From an uncultured Sulfitobacter sp. (lineage in GTDB: Bacteria; Pseudomonadota; Alphaproteobacteria; Rhodobacterales; Rhodobacteraceae), in contig NZ_CANMQD010000008.1 in the NCBI RefSeq assembly GCF_947499945.1, forward strand, positions 1 to 64,000: DNA of 64,000 bases, written 5' to 3'. The position numbers and the translations under genes are program-made. The notes below the pieces were generated by a model. The model worked only from the letters and a program-made list of their open reading frames with translations. It ran no database searches and was not told the origin of the DNA. Of the stretch, positions 63,413 to 64,000 are shown in pieces; within the stretch, counting starts at the first letter, position 1; every line of letters starts with the position of its first letter.

Positions 63413-64000
63413 TCACAGGGGCGGTACGGCAAATACATCAGGCCGCGTGCCTATCGCATGGGCCTCTTTAAACGCATCCGCCGCATTCAACGCCTCACGG
63501 ATGGTCACATCCATATCCAGATAGCGGTAAGTGCCAAGGCGGCCTACAAAGGTGACCCCCTCGCTCGCTTCCGCCAGCGCGATATAGTCTCTAAGGAGGG
63601 CTTTTTCCTCAACCATACGGATTGGATAATAGGGAATATCATCTGGCTCGCAGGCCCGCGCACGCTCAACGTAGAGGACAGTGCCCTCATGCTCTTCCCA
63701 AGGCGAGAAGTGCTTGTGCTCGGTGATGCGGGTATGGGGGACATCCTCGTCGCCATAGTTCATCACGGCACAGCCCTGCGCGTCGCCCTGCGCTGTCGTG
63801 CGCTCGAAATCCAATGTGCGGTAACCCAGACGCCCCAAACGATAGTCGAAATACCCGTCCAGCGGTCCGCTCCAGAACACATGGTCGTGCTGCGCTGCGA
63901 TCTCGGGGGTAAAGGTCGTTTCCAGATGCACAGTAATGCCCGGATGGTCGAGTATCCGCGCCACCAGATCGGTGTAGCCATCCCGCGGCATGCCCTGATT
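63413..64000 (-). CDS. glf: UDP-galactopyranose mutase, C-terminal part (runs off window end)
   Basis: The frame is open through base 64000, giving the last 195 residues; the N-terminal FAD-binding part is outside. NQGMPRDGYTDLVARILDHP, FWSGPLDGYFDYRLGRLGYRTLDFE, AVMNYGDEDVPHTRITEHKHFSPWE and VGRLGTYRYLDMDVTIREAL are Glf signatures, including the conserved Arg and Tyr residues of the substrate site. It converts UDP-galactopyranose to UDP-galactofuranose and gives the donor for the two GlfT2-like glycosyltransferases in this window. Confidence 0.93.
   Translation of the reverse strand, partial: NQGMPRDGYTDLVARILDHPGITVHLETTFTPEIAAQHDHVFWSGPLDGYFDYRLGRLGYRTLDFERTTAQGDAQGCAVMNYGDEDVPHTRITEHKHFSPWEEHEGTVLYVERARACEPDDIPYYPIRMVEEKALLRDYIALAEASEGVTFVGRLGTYRYLDMDVTIREALNAADAFKEAHAIGTRPDVFAVPPL

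Overview
The window looks like an accessory surface-glycan and adhesin region from an alphaproteobacterium, most likely a roseobacter-group member of the Rhodobacteraceae. This rests on the GC-rich coding sequence with AT-rich spacers, on protein character, and on the ScpB / DUF1403 / tyrosine-recombinase cassette, which I associate with alphaproteobacterial plasmids and chromids. No replication, rRNA or tRNA gene is visible, so chromosome versus plasmid cannot be decided here.

Layout. 1-2975 (-): 5' part of a large Ig-like adhesin. 3.8-18.6 kb: a nonulosonic (pseudaminic-type) acid locus, with a LuxC-like reductase coupled to pseI (-), divergent pseB-pseG-pseC (+), a large TPR/glycosyltransferase-like protein (-), a sialidase-fold protein with a tail-fibre-like segment (+), a cytidylyltransferase/aldo-keto reductase fusion overlapping an SDR (+), and a hypothetical gene. 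18.5-36.1 kb (-): two galactofuranosyltransferase-like (GlfT2-type) genes, each overlapping or coupled to a sulfotransferase-like gene in the same set, an RTX protein, a 1355-residue KpsC-like/TPR/glycosyltransferase-like protein, and galE-rmlB-rmlD. 36.3-49.7 kb (-): two giant RTX proteins of 2245 and 1953 residues, with a small exported protein between them. The 2245-residue protein carries a FrpC-type self-processing module with its Asp-Pro site. 49.8-53.1 kb: a broken scpB copy, intact scpB, DUF1403 and a divergent tyrosine recombinase whose spacer holds a 29-bp dif-like inverted repeat. 53.4-57.6 kb (+): an epimerase-like SDR, a phosphohexomutase, UDP-glucose dehydrogenase and a small membrane protein. 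57.9-58.0 kb: an IS3-type transposase scrap. 58.2-61.1 kb (+): a fourth RTX protein. 61.2-64 kb (-): manC, rmlC and the C-terminal part of UDP-galactopyranose mutase (glf), cut by the window end.

How it fits together (inference). The sugar-nucleotide genes would supply CMP-nonulosonate, dTDP-L-rhamnose, UDP-galactose to UDP-galactofuranose, UDP-glucuronate and GDP-mannose. The GlfT2-like enzymes would use UDP-Galf and the sulfotransferases would decorate the product, giving a sulfated, galactofuranose-containing surface polymer. Four RTX proteins share the same repeat unit and C-terminal domain, so they look like substrates of one type I secretion system. Not found in the window: a type I secretion ABC transporter or membrane fusion protein, rmlA, a pseH acetyltransferase, and any Wzx/Wzy or ABC export genes.
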